Part shown: piece after piece, positions 45,084 through 57,817 of the stretch
Layout: the number at the start of each line of letters is the position of its first letter
How positions within the stretch are numbered: the first letter of the stretch is position 1
NCBI RefSeq assembly: GCF_030272615.1
Contig: NC_081407.1
Span: 264,540,574 to 264,604,573 of the forward strand
Reading direction: 5' to 3'
Source: Cryptomeria japonica
Lineage: Eukaryota > Streptophyta > Pinopsida > Cupressales > Cupressaceae
DNA length: 64,000 nt
Notes under the pieces: model-generated
What the model saw: only the letters and a program-made list of their open reading frames with translations
Database searches by the model: none
What the model was told of the DNA's origin: nothing
Position numbers and translations under genes: made by a program

Positions 45084-47047
45084 ATGGACTGTGGAAACTT
45101 CATGCATTCAATTAGTTTTGTCTTATTTGTGGATTTATAGTGGAATGATTTCCGTGAACAATTTGACACTTATTAAACTAATATAGATATCTTAAATACA
45201 TCTTTCTAATAAATATTTAAAGATATCAATTTAGAGCTATTTTATTATCTTAATAGTTATTTCATTCTACTTTAAATTATTTCATTGGAGGAGTAGGGTT
45301 TGCCTCATCTGTTATAGTTGCTCAACATCCACACATATAGGACATTAACTTTGACTTGCCCCATGTCATTGCAACTGCACCTCCCATACCAAGTGAATAA
45401 TCTATCTCAATTTTCATGGCTGGAAAAATGGTAGATTTGTCTTATTTGTGGATTTATAGTGGAGTGATTGGTGTGAGCAGTTAGGTATTTATTAGACTAA
45501 TATAGATATCTTAAATACATCTATCTAATAAATGTTTAGAGATATTAATTTAGAGCTATTTTATTGGCTTAAAAATTATTTTATCTTGCTTTGAAATTAT
45601 TTTATTTATTCCATGTATGAAGACATAGATTTTATGTCACTTCTTTTGAGAATATTATATTTGTTATTATTGAATTTGATATTTTATGGTATAAATAGCT
45701 ATCAAATTTAAAGTAAAAGATAAGAGCTTTTGTTAACTTATTCATTATAGACCCCCTCTTGTTGCCATTGTAAATTGCCTCTCAACATTATAGATATATT
45801 AAATATATATCTATCTAAAAGTTGTCAAGAAAAGTAAATTTAGAGTTATTTTATTTACTTAAAAGTTGTTTTTCATACAATAAATATGGAGACATAAATT
45901 TTATGTGTGGTTTTTTTTGAAAATATTATGTCCATTATTGAATTTAATATTTTGATGTGTGAATAGTTTTTGAATTTAAGGTAAAAAATAAGATTTTTTG
46001 TTAACACACTCACATCATTACACTTGACCCCACCTTGTTATCCTAGAATGTTTCACAATATTAAATATATATACTAAAAGGTATTTATTTGAAAGGAAAG
46101 TTTTTTTAAAAAGGTTTTTATGCAAATTCATTTATTTAAAAGAGGAAAAGTCTATTGTAATCCAAATCCTATTACAAAATTATAGTATTTAAATTTCTAA
46201 ATTAAAATAAATAAAATTAATTGATAATGGTGGTTTAATGATAATTAGATATGTTAGCGTGTTTGAAGGCTTAAGCTCAAATTTTATTTAATATATATTT
46301 TAATATAGTATAATCTTATATACTTTTAGCAAAAGGATATAAGAAATTGTTTATATTATTAAATAAATAAATAAAAAATCTATTAGAAAAAACAATTGTA
46401 TTTGTTTTAAATTTTACTATTACATAAATTATTCTTTAAGTATTCAATTTTTATTTCTTTTCATAATTTTATGGTTTCTATGTGTTATTTTTTAATCATA
46501 AGAGTGGAGCATATTGGTGGAAACATGTTTGACAAAATTCCTTGTGGAGATATAATTTTCATGAAAGTAAAATCATTGACATTAAGAAACAACATACTTT
46601 AGTCTCTTGTGGCTTCTTCTCTTTGTCTACTACATCAACACTATGCTTGTGTAGAGTTTCTTATTATAATTATTGCATTCTTTTATGAACTTTCTCCTTC
46701 TTTGTTACATGAATGCTACATTTTTTGAAAGCTTGATATTATATTTATTGCTGTCGATTTTACATGATTGGGATGATGATCATTGTATAAAAATATTGAA
46801 GAAGGGCTGTGAAGCAACACCAAATGATGGGAAGGTCCTAATCATTGATGCACTAATTGATGGTTCCCAAGGAAGCTTAAATCAACTTGGATTATTGTTT
46901 GACATACATATGATGATCTATACTATGGGTGGAAAGGAGAGAAGTGAGGAAGAATTTAGCCAATTATTTTTCAAAGCGGGATTTAAGAGCTACAATATCA
47001 TGAAACTACCTTTATCCGAAGTTCTTATTGAAGTTTATAAGTCTTAA

Positions 47048-49250
47048 AGAATACCTAAGACATCATAATGTTACATTTTCCTTTAAATCATTCTAGAAGT
47101 ATCTCTATCTTGAAATTCTCTTTTGAAATGATGTGAAGTTGTAAGATTATATTGATAAAATATATTTGTATATGAATGAGTAAGGGTTGTTCATTAGATA
47201 TATTTCATTGAATGTTAGCATATCTTTGTTTCTATTTCTTTGTAAATGTAATAGTGAAAATTGTAGCTTAGCCCATAAATAATTAATGGCTAGTGTATAA
47301 GTAGTATATTTTTCATAAAATTGAAGAAAAAAAATATGAGTCTTCATTGGTTTCAATTTCTTACATCCCAAGAACATTCAAATTTCTTGTTCTCCACTTT
47401 AGATCAAAATCATGATGCAGAATTAAATCTATGCATAAAGATAAAATTCAAAAATTAAGCTAGTTCCTTTCTCATTATCCATCTTAAATTAAAATCGCAA
47501 TGTAAAATTGACCTTTATGAATTTGAACTCATTTCCTCATTTTCCTACTAATTGTTCCCATTGACTTATTTTAAAATTTATGTTCATTCCCAGTCTTTCT
47601 ACTAATTATTTCCTACTAACTTAAATGTAAGTTATAAAAAATTACTCTAAAATGGAAGTGAACAAATTTGAGGAATTCACTTAGTAATCGTATTCCATAG
47701 ATATAACTACCATGATTAAAAATTCTTTTTAAAACAAAGCTCAAAACATACTTCTAGATTGAGTAATCTTAATTATACCATAATTAAGTAATTAGTCAAA
47801 TATAATTAGATTATACAAAATAATTAAATGAAAAATATAATATAGTTATTTAATTTTATTAATTAGTTCTATCTTTATTTCACCTAAATAATGAATAATT
47901 AATTAGTTATTACATATAATAATTTTAAAAGTGTGAGGGATATTACATAATTTATACAATTATTATATAAATGATACTTTTTATTAAAAATATAATATTG
48001 CATGACTCTTCAGTGATTTTAATTTCATACATCTCACGATTTTTCATATATTTTTTGTTCCCCACATCTAAATCAAAATTAGGATAATAAAACCCTACAC
48101 TTTTTAATTCAAATTTTAAATTGGACTTATTCCATCCCTTTCATATTAGCATTGATCATTAATTTGAGCACAAAATATTTCATTTTTAGGATTACTGAGT
48201 CATCAAAACCATTTTTTTCCAAATTTAGCAATTGTTTATGAATTATATAAATAATTATGATATATTTAAATACGAATGATATATTATTGATTTGTGATAT
48301 TTTACATTTTGATTGGATTTATAATTTTTTAAGTTGGAACATATCATTTCCATTATTTTGTTTATTTTTTATTAGAATTTCTATTTATTTTTTACTATTT
48401 AATATTGTCAGATGTTTTAACATAACACATTATTTTTACTAGAAATAATAAGTTTTTTAATTTTTTTGAAAATTGACCATTCAATCTAATATATCATATA
48501 CATACATTATTTGAAAATATTTTGCTAAATATTTTATTTACAATTATTTTTTATTAATATAATAGAAACTTGGATCTATAATTTTATCATAATATGCTTC
48601 ACTTTTGCTACGTATAGAAAATTAAACTTTGTTAAAACATGAACATTCAAATGTAGTGTATTGTAATTGTTTTAACAATTATAACATAGTTTGCTAATGT
48701 TTCCTTTTGTATCAAATAGAGAATATCATTTTTTGTAATGGACCTATGTTACATATAATATACACACAAATATGGAAAGATAACTCTAAGGGAAATGTAT
48801 CTATAAAATATCATCTTTTAGTGAATTCATTTGATATAGATGTGCAAATGATGTATGTTGGATTTAAGCTTTAAAATTGTAACAAGGCATATGCACAAAG
48901 TTGTGGTACCAAAAAGGTACCACACTTCATTTTTTTTCAAATTTGATAATTTGGGGTAATGCCAAATAAGGCGTGCATCCTATTTGGTGTGCACCAAACA
49001 CAAAAAACCAAACTTAAAACCCCAAAATCATCATTTTTGTTTTATTTTGTTGCAAACTTGTGCCTTGGATGTATTTTTTCTCCTCTAACATACACTCGCC
49101 AAAGGAAGAATGTAGATTTTGCCCTTGAAGTTTTCCATTCTTTGCCAAAATGTTGCCATGACAATGAGAGGTCAAAGAGGTATGTATTTCTAATTTCTTA
49201 GTGTCAATTTTTTATTAAATTGTAGATTAAACTAGGTTTGTTAATTTAAA
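47048..49250. other. AT-rich intergenic sequence, no gene
   Basis: 3' flank of the O-methyltransferase. The sequence is very AT-rich with no supported ORF and no transposon landmark that I recognise. The open stretch around 48959-49201 shows no known motif. Confidence 0.5.
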
Positions 49251-49254
49251 TTTA

Positions 49255-51075
49255 TTTTAATTGTTGGGAATTGAGATTCCACAAGAAAATATTGAAAACA
49301 CTCAATCACCTCCTCATGAAGACCCTCTTGAAGAACAAGCACATCTAGAACCTCCTACAATCCCTAGACATCTCATAGGTACACAAGAAAACATATTAGG
49401 GTAAATAGAAAATAACCAAAAATAGCTTTAGGAATTGATCATAAGGCTAAAAGATCCTACTGGAACAAACTCTCATGGGACAAGCCTTGGTTATTCTTTG
49501 CAATCTATCATATCTCATATAGTATCAATGAGTAGGCAAATCAATTTTTGGTCTAATAAAAAGAGAAAAGAGAAAAAAGAAAAATTATGCTAACAAACTA
49601 TCATATGAGAGAGTGAAGAAAAATAAAATTAACAAATTTGACATGTATGCACTTTTCACAAACCCTTGAACCAATCAACCTTTACACCTTGGATGCAAGA
49701 GGTTCCCTTTCCACTGGTGCCACCATGAAGGGGATTAAGAATAATTTTTGGGATAGGTGGTGGATGGTTTTTTATCACCCTCCATGCAATGATCATGAGG
49801 TACCCAAATACTTTTTGAGGGAATCCTATAGTGAGTTTCTTTGTAATTAAATCCCAAACTATTTTGACTATTTAGATTTCCAGGGTAGAGGTGGGGGCTC
49901 CTCACATGATAGAGTGGGGGCAAAACGTGATCCAAACTCACACCAAAACCCTTGGCCAAACCTATGGTGGAGAATATAATTATTCCTTCCATTGTGAAGG
50001 AGAGTGTTGAGGTTGAAACTTTAGATTCCACTACCTCACTCACTCAAACCCTTATACAATATGTTAGGCCTATAGTAGAGGGTGATGCAGGCAATTCTTC
50101 TAGACCTATACTTCCAACTCACTTTTGTTGATCTTGCGGCTCTCTTTTCACTTATGATCTTGAGAGTAGTGAGCATGCACATGCATGACATGAATCTGCT
50201 ATAGAGAACATTGTCATGACAAAATCTTTGCTAAATGAAATATTCGGCATTGATACTCAAGTAAATTTAAATACAAGTTCATTTCATTCTTTTTATTAAA
50301 TTTAATTTTAAAATATAAGAATATAACTAAATTAGTAAATAATTATGATAGAAAACTAGGGTCAAAGTGTTCACAATATTTGCAGCATTCCCACACCCAC
50401 CCTTTTTCATGACTTTGTCAAAACCATAGGCATGTAACCAGTAAAAAAATATAATTAATATATGTGGATATTTCAACCTTGTGTGAATGATTTTCTCATT
50501 ACTCATTTTGGATGTCAAATAGTTTGATGTTGGAGCCTCAACTTCGACACCTTATAATGAACATCGTCAACAGACTAACACCTAGGTAACCAATTTATTC
50601 ACTAATGTTGTTGTAAAATAATTTAAATAGTTTTGGTAATTAAACAACATTACCAATTTCAGTTGCTTTGACAGAGGTATGAGACAAATTAGTAAAATTA
50701 ACATTATATTTGTTCTTTTGGTAGTATATTGTTGAAAATTTTAATGATGCTTGTATTTAATTTGATTTCTATCGTGATGCTTGTAGGAGGGGCTTGTCAC
50801 TCCAAATCATGAGTGTGCGCATGTTGTGGATGAACATCATGATTATTTATATGTGGTAAGTGATTATTCTTTTATATGTCAATCTAAACTTTAGTTTTTG
50901 TATATATTTACATCTATAGTTTTTATTGTATCAAGTGGAGGTATAGAAAAGTTTGAAGAGGAGGTCAAGTAGGCACACTCATAAGACACCTACATCATAT
51001 ACATCTCCATCCACTCAATAGACAAAGATGTCTCGTGATCGGTTTCCTTCTCCTAGAGGGAAATCACTAGATTAG
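49255..51075 (+). pseudogene. Unidentified decayed coding remnants
   Basis: Short open pieces read on the plus strand: a proline/glutamate-rich one at about 49265-49400 (IPQENIENTQSPPHEDPLEE), one with SCGSLF near 50130, and one at about 50935-51070 with a basic S/T-rich stretch (RRSS, then HKTPTSYTSPS) ending at DRFPSPRGKSLD. They resemble the disordered parts of a transposon protein but match nothing I recognise. Stops are frequent. Confidence 0.25.
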
Positions 51076-51189
51076 GGTCCTATGTTGTATGCATATATTG
51101 CATTTTTAAACATTTGTTTTGTATTATGGATATGTGACATTCTATGTCCATATGGCTTTTGGCAAGCCTATTTGATTTTATTGGATACA

Positions 51190-52060
51190 TTTTATGTTGG
51201 AGATTGATGGAGTTTGTTGATAGCATGAGCTTGTATGGTTGTCATTGATGCCAAACCTGGTTATCTGGATGGATGTTGGTTCATATATGCTTTGCCAAAC
51301 CTGGTTATTCAAATGGATGATGGTCTAGATATGATTTTGGTGTTGGTTGTGTCATCCAGTATTCAAGGTGGTCCATAATGGTTTTGGTGTCATTCAAATA
51401 TGTTGCTAATTGTATTCCAGTTTGGTGGATCATATTCTTTTGGTCTGGATATGTGTTGGAAGATGTTTTGAGATGGTAATTTGGGTCTCACCATGGTGTG
51501 TGGAGATCCGTATGGAATATTTTGCATCTAAAGAGGTTATATGGTTGACTGATTATTAGGTCTACATGTTACACTTTGTAACACCCTTTGGAGTATGTGT
51601 TAGCATGTGCAGATTGTTGGATCATTCATGGAAGGATGTATTGTAATATGTTTTGATTCCCTCTTTCTCTTGGAGTGAACTAATCTAAATATTTTAGGTC
51701 CGGGTGGCTTATTTTGTGTAATATTGCTTATTCTATTTTGGTCAACCCTTAATTAGGATTTCAATGTTGTATCTCATAATTAAGATGTATAGATGAATGA
51801 ATTGTGTGTGGATAAAAAGTGGATTGTGTGAGAAGTGTATGTGAATGATTTGCAAGCAGAGTTGAGTTTGTGGTGATGCAAAATTTGGTTTGAGAAGAGC
51901 TTTGAAGGTGATATATTCTACAAGACAATGTGTTGGGGCAGTGAATATTATTAAAGATGTTTGCCATGATATTGGTTGCTTGATTCAGTTGTTCAAGGAC
52001 AATTTCATGATTAGGAGAATCCTTCTCAATTTCAATTCATCTATTTCATTCATTGTTGAC
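51190..52060 (+). repeat. Possible degenerate LTR related to the solo-LTR family
   Basis: The text TGTTGGAGATTGATGG, then a GTCATTGATG segment and a Y-rich TTGTAATATG ... GGTCAACCC block runs in the same order as parts of the LTR at 58782-60041. No clear right end and no target duplication were found, so this is only a suggestion. 52061-53007 holds nothing I can identify. Confidence 0.25.
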
Positions 52061-53007
52061 TAGCAGTGAGCCCTTCGGCAACAGTTTTTATCTTGTCCTG
52101 AAGAAGGGTATGTGCATGATCATGGTGTGCCAAAACAGGCCCTTAAGTGGCAATGAAATTTCTAGAAAAACAAAGTTATGCAACTTGACATTAAAATTTG
52201 AGTAAGTTATGAACATTATTTTAAAAATGTGTAAGAAGAGAATCTGGAGCAAATTGAATGTAGTTTCTAAGCTACTAGTTATTTTTTGAAAAAAAACTAT
52301 ATATTTGATGAAAATTTGAAATTTCAATACACTGGTACTAAAATTTCAGGAAAAAAATAAGAAGTAGGTGTATGTCTGACCACCCTAATCACAATCAAAA
52401 GATAATTATTTTTTATAAGATTTATAATATAAGTACTAGACTCATGTCCGAATGTGACACATATTTTGGTGTAATTTTTTATGAAGTAAATAAGTAATTA
52501 TGAATATTTTATTACAAATTTTTAGAATTTCAAAAACTCCTACGTCTGACCAGCTTAACTTGGTGTAAACTTTATGAAATTCAATTTATTTTTTCTATAG
52601 TAGATGAAGCATAGAATGTGTCGCATTTTTGGATTCAAAAAAAGTGATATCGTTTGAAAGTTACGTGTGTTTTTCAATCAACCTATCAATCAAGACTTTA
52701 GTTAGAATTCAATTAGAAAATAAATAATAATTATTTATTAAGGTCAAAATATAACAATCCTTATATTGTTGGAAAACTGAGAACGTCCTTAAAAAAACCT
52801 TTTTGTTTTATCAATTTTCGCTAAAAGAAAAGTCGTCATCCACTAATGCGAAGTCTAGAAAATCAAAGAATACTCAAAAAACACGTTTTTTCTGTTGAGT
52901 TTTTAGGCTCGTCATTTCCAAGACAAATCCCAAAGCATTCCCAAGCCAAATTTCAAAATTTGAAATTTATCTCATAAAAATCGAATATCGGATATCTGAT
53001 TCTAACA

Positions 53008-53224
53008 GTTATGATATTAATAATATTCATAATATTAATATATTAATACAATATTAATATATTGCATTAATATATTAATAAATTATATATTAATATATTG
53101 TATATCAATATATTAATATATTGAATATTATTATATTAATATAATAAAATTTAATATATTAATATATAATAAATATGTTATATATAAATACTATAATATA
53201 TAAATGTATATATTATAAATATTT
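53008..53224. repeat. TA-only tract next to the satellite
   Basis: About 215 bp made almost wholly of ATATTAATAT-type palindromic text. It ends within a few bases of the first satellite monomer. Confidence 0.85.
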
Positions 53225-53230
53225 TTGTTA

Positions 53231-56200
53231 GTGGTCATATAGTATTCTGAGGGTTCACATGGTGTCATTAGGCGTCATATAGGGTCGTAAGGGGTAACAC
53301 GTGTTAGAATAGCATATGACCCCTTACGACACCATATGGACATCATATGGTCCTAAAGGGTCATGTTGTGCACTAGGATGTTAAAAGGGGTCATATGGTT
53401 TCCTAAGAGGTCATAGGACACCATATGACCCCTTAGGACACCATCTGACACCTAAGGACATCATATGGTGTCCTAAGGGGTTATATGGTGTCCTAAGGTG
53501 CCATAGAACACCATATGAGCCCTTAGGACACAATATGACCCTAGCAATACCATATGGTGTCCTAAGCAATCATATGATGTCCTAAGGGGTCATAGAACAC
53601 CATATGACCCCTTACGACACTATATGACCCCTAACGACACTATACGATATGCCTAGGAATCATATGGTGTCCTCAGCGGTTATAAGACACCATGTGACTC
53701 CTTAGGAACCCTTATGACACCTTACGACGCAATATGGTGTCAAAAGGGGTCATATGGTATCCTAAGGGGTTATAGAACACCACATGACCCCTTAGGAAAC
53801 CATACAACCCATAAAAATACCATATGGTGTCTTAAGGGGTCACCAAACACCATATGACCCCTTAGGACACAATATGACCCCTAATGACACCTTAGGGGTC
53901 ATATGGTGTCTTAAGGGATCATACGATGTCATATGACTACTATATGACCCCTAAGCAGACCATACAACCCCTAATGACACCATATGGTGTTCTAAGGGGT
54001 CATAGGACACCATATGACCCCTTAGGATACAATATGACCCCTAACGACACCTAAGGGGTCATATAGTGTCGTTAGGGGTCTTAGAGTGTCCTAAGGGGTC
54101 ATGGGACACCATATGACCCCTTAGGAAACCATACGAACCCTAACGATACCATATGGTGTCCTAAGGGGTCACAGGACACCATATGACCCCTTAGGACACC
54201 ATACAACCCCTAACAACACCTAAGGTGTCATATGGTATTGTAAGGGATCGTATGGTGTCCTAAGGGGTCATAAGACACCATATGACCCCCTAGGACACCA
54301 TATGGTGTCCAAGGGGATCATATGGTGTCCTAAGGGATCATAGGACACCATATGACCCCTTAGGATACAATATGACCCCTAACGACACCTAAGGGGTCAT
54401 ATGGTTTCATTAGGGGTCATATGGTGTCCTAAGGGGTCATGAGACACCATATGACCCCTTCAGATACCATACAATACCTAATGACACCATATGGTGTCCT
54501 AAGGTCTCATATGGTGTCCTAAGGGGTCATAGGACACCATATGACCCCTTGGGACAACATACAACACCTAAGGTTTCATATAGTGTCATTAGGGGTCGTA
54601 TGGTGTCCACCATATGACCTCTTAGGACACTACACAACCCCTAACGACACCATATGGTGTCCTAAGGGCTCATATGTTGTCTTAAGTAGTCATAGGACAC
54701 TATATGACAATTTAGGATACAATATGACCCCTAACGACACATAAGGGGTCATATGGTGTCGTTAGGGGTCATATCGTGTCCTATAGGGTCATAGGACACC
54801 ATATGACCCCTTAGGAAACCATACGACCCCTAACAACACCTAAGGTGTCATATGGTGTCGTTAGGGGTTGTATGATGTTAGGACACCATATGACACCTAA
54901 GGTGTCATATGATGTCATTGGGGGTCGTATGGTGTCCTAAGGGGTCATAGGACACCATATGACACGGTGTCCTAAGGGCTTATATGGTGTCCCTATGACC
55001 CCTTACAAAACCATACGATCCCTAATGACACCTAAGGTGTCATATGGTATCGTTAGGGGTCATATGGTGTCCTAAGGGGTCATATAGTGTCCTATGACCC
55101 CTTAGACACCATATGGTGTCCTAAGGGCTCATATGGTGTCCTAAGGGGTCATAGGACACCATATGATAACTTAGGATACAATATGATCCCTAACAACACC
55201 TAAGGGGTCATATGGTGTTATTATGGGTCATATGGTGTCATAAGGGGTCATAGGACACCATATAACCCCTTAGGATACCATACAACCCCTAATGACACCT
55301 AAGGTGTCATATGGTGTTGTTAGGGGTCGTATGGTTTCCTAAGGGGTCATAGGAAACCATATAACCCCTTAGGACACCATACGATCCCTAACGACACCAT
55401 ATGTTGTCCTAAGGGCTCATATGGTGTTCTAAAGGGTCATAGGACACCTTGTGACACCTTAGGACACCATACAACCCCTAACGATTCATTAGGATTCATA
55501 TGGGAGGTGTCGTTAGGGGCCATATGGTGTCCTAAGGGTTCATAGGACACCATATGACCCATTAGAACACCATAGATCCCTAAGGACACCTAAAGTGTCA
55601 TATGGTGTCGTCAGGGATCGTATGGTATCCTAAGGGGTCATATGGTTTTGTATGGTGTCTGAATGGGTCGTAGGACACCATATGACACCTTAGGACACCA
55701 TACGACCCCTAACGACACCATATGGTGTCCTAAGGGTTCATATGTTGTCCTAAGGGATCATAGGATGCCATATGACCCTTTAGGATACAATATGACCCCT
55801 AATGACACCCAAGGGTTCATATGGTGTTCTTAGGGGTCTTATGGTGTTCTAAGCGGTCATAGAACACCATATGGCCCCTTAGGAGACCATATGAGCCCTT
55901 GAGACACCATATGGTGTCGTTAGAGGTTCTATGGTGTCCTAAGGGGTCATAGGACACCATATGACCCCTTATGACACCATACGACCCCTAACGACACCAT
56001 GTGGTGTCTTAAGGGATCATATGGTGTCCTAAGGGTTCATAGGACACCATATGACCCCTTAGGACACCACACTACCCCCTAACAACACTTAAGGTTTTGT
56101 ATGGTCGTATGGTGTCCTAAGCGGTCATAAGACACCATATGACCCCTTAGGACACCACACAACCCCTAACGACACCATATAGTGTCCTAAGGGCTCATAT

Positions 56201-56699
56201 GGTTTCTTAAGGGGTCATAGGACACCATATGACCCCTTAGGACACCATACGACCCTTAACGACACCATAACATGTCCTAAGGGCTCATATGGTGTCCTAA
56301 GGGGTCATAGGATGTCATATGACCCCTTAGAACACCATACGATACCTAAGGTGTTGTTAGGGGTTGTGTGGTGTCCTAAGGGGTCATACGACACCATATG
56401 ACCCCTCATGACACCATACTACCCATAAGGACACCTAAAGTGTCATATGGTGTCATTAGGGGTCGTATGGTGTCCTAAGGGGTCATAGGACACCATATGA
56501 CCCCTTAGGACACCATATGAGCCCTCATGACACCATATGGTGTCCTATGATAGGACACCATATGACCCTTTAGGATACAATATGACCCCTAATGACACCC
56601 AAGGGGTCATATGGTGTCATTAGAGGTCTTATGGTGTCCCAAGGGGTCATAAGACACCATATGACCCATTAGGACACCATACTACCCCTAACAACACCC
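53231..56699. repeat. Inverted 20-bp satellite array, left block
   Basis: About 3.5 kb built from two related 20-bp monomers, ATATGACCCCTTAGGACACC and ATACGACCCCTAACGACACC, in both orientations. Reversals give centres such as CACCATATGGTG and TCATAGGACACC. Orientation switches every one to four monomers, so the array is a dense chain of short hairpins and not a simple head-to-tail satellite. There are no ORFs of interest. The right end is cut by the copia LTR at 56700. Confidence 0.92.
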
Positions 56700-57800
56700 T
56701 GTTATTATGAGGGATCTGGTAACTACTGAGAGGGGTGGTGAATCCGTAGATAAACAAATTCTGCAATACTTCAAAACAGTTCAAAAACCAGTACCGGTAA
56801 CTACTCAAATAGTCCTTTAAACTGATTTACCAAACCATTCATTAAAGTGTTCATCAACATGCAAATAAAGTAATGATATCAAATCCACATATCAATAATG
56901 CATCACCACATGAACACAAATATTTTTTCACATAAAATCCCAAATGGGAAAAACCACAGTGGGAATTAACACCCACAAAATATTTTCACTCTTTTGGAAT
57001 GTGTCCGGTTAAAGGCCTAGCCCAATTAGGAGCTTTACAATATGCCCAATTAAGAGCAAACCCTATTAGGAGTCACCCGGTGAAGGGATTTCAACCCTAG
57101 CTCTATTAGGACCTCTACCCTATTAGGAGTAACCTTGTAAGAGGATTTTAAACTCAAGCTAATGAGCCACCCAGTGAAGGGACTTACAAATAAGTCCTAT
57201 TAGGATCTTCCTGGTTAAGGGATTTCAAACTCATAGAATTGTTAGGGAACAACAGGTTAAATGATCTGATTACAACACTTCCTTGCTTGCTAGTACAGAT
57301 CCTTTTTAGCTCAATTTTACTTCTCACATGGAGACTCCTCAATCTGGCTCGACACACTCTTCTTCTCAAAACCACCGACACAAAATCTCTTCTCCAACTC
57401 GAACTAAATACACTTTTCAACTAGGTCGGTTACATAACCCTAACCACATTCAAAATACATTGAATTTATATCAAGCATGGAAAAACAGTCTGCCAAAAAT
57501 ATATTATAGATCATTACAACAAATTTCAAGACAATTTACACCATTGAATGATCACCGCACATCACCGCACATCAATTTGATAAGCAATCAAACCCTTATC
57601 ACATTCTGCTAAGCACTTTGTTGTTTCCTAATAAATTTGATCCTTGTACGTGCTTAAACATCATCTTATCATTACACATGATTTCTGACACATCATCACT
57701 AAGTTATGAACATGATAAAATCAACCGCCAAACCATTAATCATTATTGGTCAAAAGATTTGTTACCTGTATACCCCACTTCTCATCAATCCACGGTGAAA
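56700..57800 (-). repeat. 3' LTR of the copia element (start approximate)
   Basis: Ends AATAACA at 56700 on the minus strand. It contains the GATTCACC...CCCCTCTCAGTAGTTACC and CCCATTTGGGATTTTATG-type patterns shared with the solo LTRs. Its start lies after the RNase H stop (57818), near 57800, but I see no TGTTGGCA there, so the start may be truncated. Confidence 0.65.
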
Positions 57801-57817
57801 GATCTTCAATTAGTCCA

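Larger units (their letters stand above)
44200..45600 (+). repeat. Three tandem copies of exon-1 end plus intron start
   Basis: The end of exon 1 and the start of intron 1 are present three times: 44220-44735 (the real exon), 44740-45280 and 45287-45600. Each copy repeats the coding text from GGxGSA... to IN FDLP...IPG, then intron sequence including ACTAATATAGATATCTTAAATAC. The extra copies have lost the GT donor context (CCATGCGAG and CCAAGTGAA instead of CCAGGTGAC) and have stops, so they are exon decoys within the intron. The third copy is shorter and lacks the foldback. Confidence 0.82.
41900..47047 (+). repeat. Duplication unit 2: flank and O-methyltransferase copy 2
   Basis: This is the more complete copy. 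It starts in an LTR-like segment (41923-42260) directly joined to the CACTAGGGGAAGCG flank, then a 1.4-kb upstream region and the gene. The junction with unit 1 lies at about 41885-41920, where homology to intron 1 ends just short of the exon-2 position. A 9-bp inverted repeat CATGTCCAA...TTGGACATG lies at 43491-43513. Confidence 0.72.
43648..47047 (+). pseudogene. O-methyltransferase copy 2 (COMT-like, class II), probably disabled
   Basis: S-adenosylmethionine-dependent small-molecule O-methyltransferase of the plant COMT-like class. The substrate cannot be told from sequence. Exon 1 (43648-44330) has the N-terminal dimerisation domain (MALKAAVLLNIPQII), then SAM motif VVDVGGGLGSALSVI and GINFDLPRVI. 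Intron 1 is 44331-46504 (GT...AG). Exon 2 (46505-46566) gives VEHIGGNMFDKIPCGDIIFMK and ends in a GT donor, at the conserved intron position before the catalytic segment. Exon 3 starts near 46757 with ILHDWDDDHC (catalytic His) and contains GGKERSEEEF, ending at TAA 47047. Two lesions: a run of six A at 43997-44002 puts exon 1 out of frame (five A would keep it), and the intron-2 acceptor reads CTG-TCG where CAG-TGG is expected. About 345 residues in all, close to the family's 350-370. Confidence 0.85.

Noticed and set aside
46673-46756. In-frame extension upstream of O-methyltransferase exon 3
   Set aside because: The text does not match the family, and the true preceding exon (46505-46566) with a GT donor accounts for that region; this is intron 2.
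54541-54744. ORFs inside the satellite
   Set aside because: They are chance reading of the 20-bp monomer, giving a repeated peptide with no known domain.
53231-56699. CRISPR-like array of short repeats
   Set aside because: There are no unique spacers; the repeat unit is contiguous with itself in both orientations, and the context is a plant genome.
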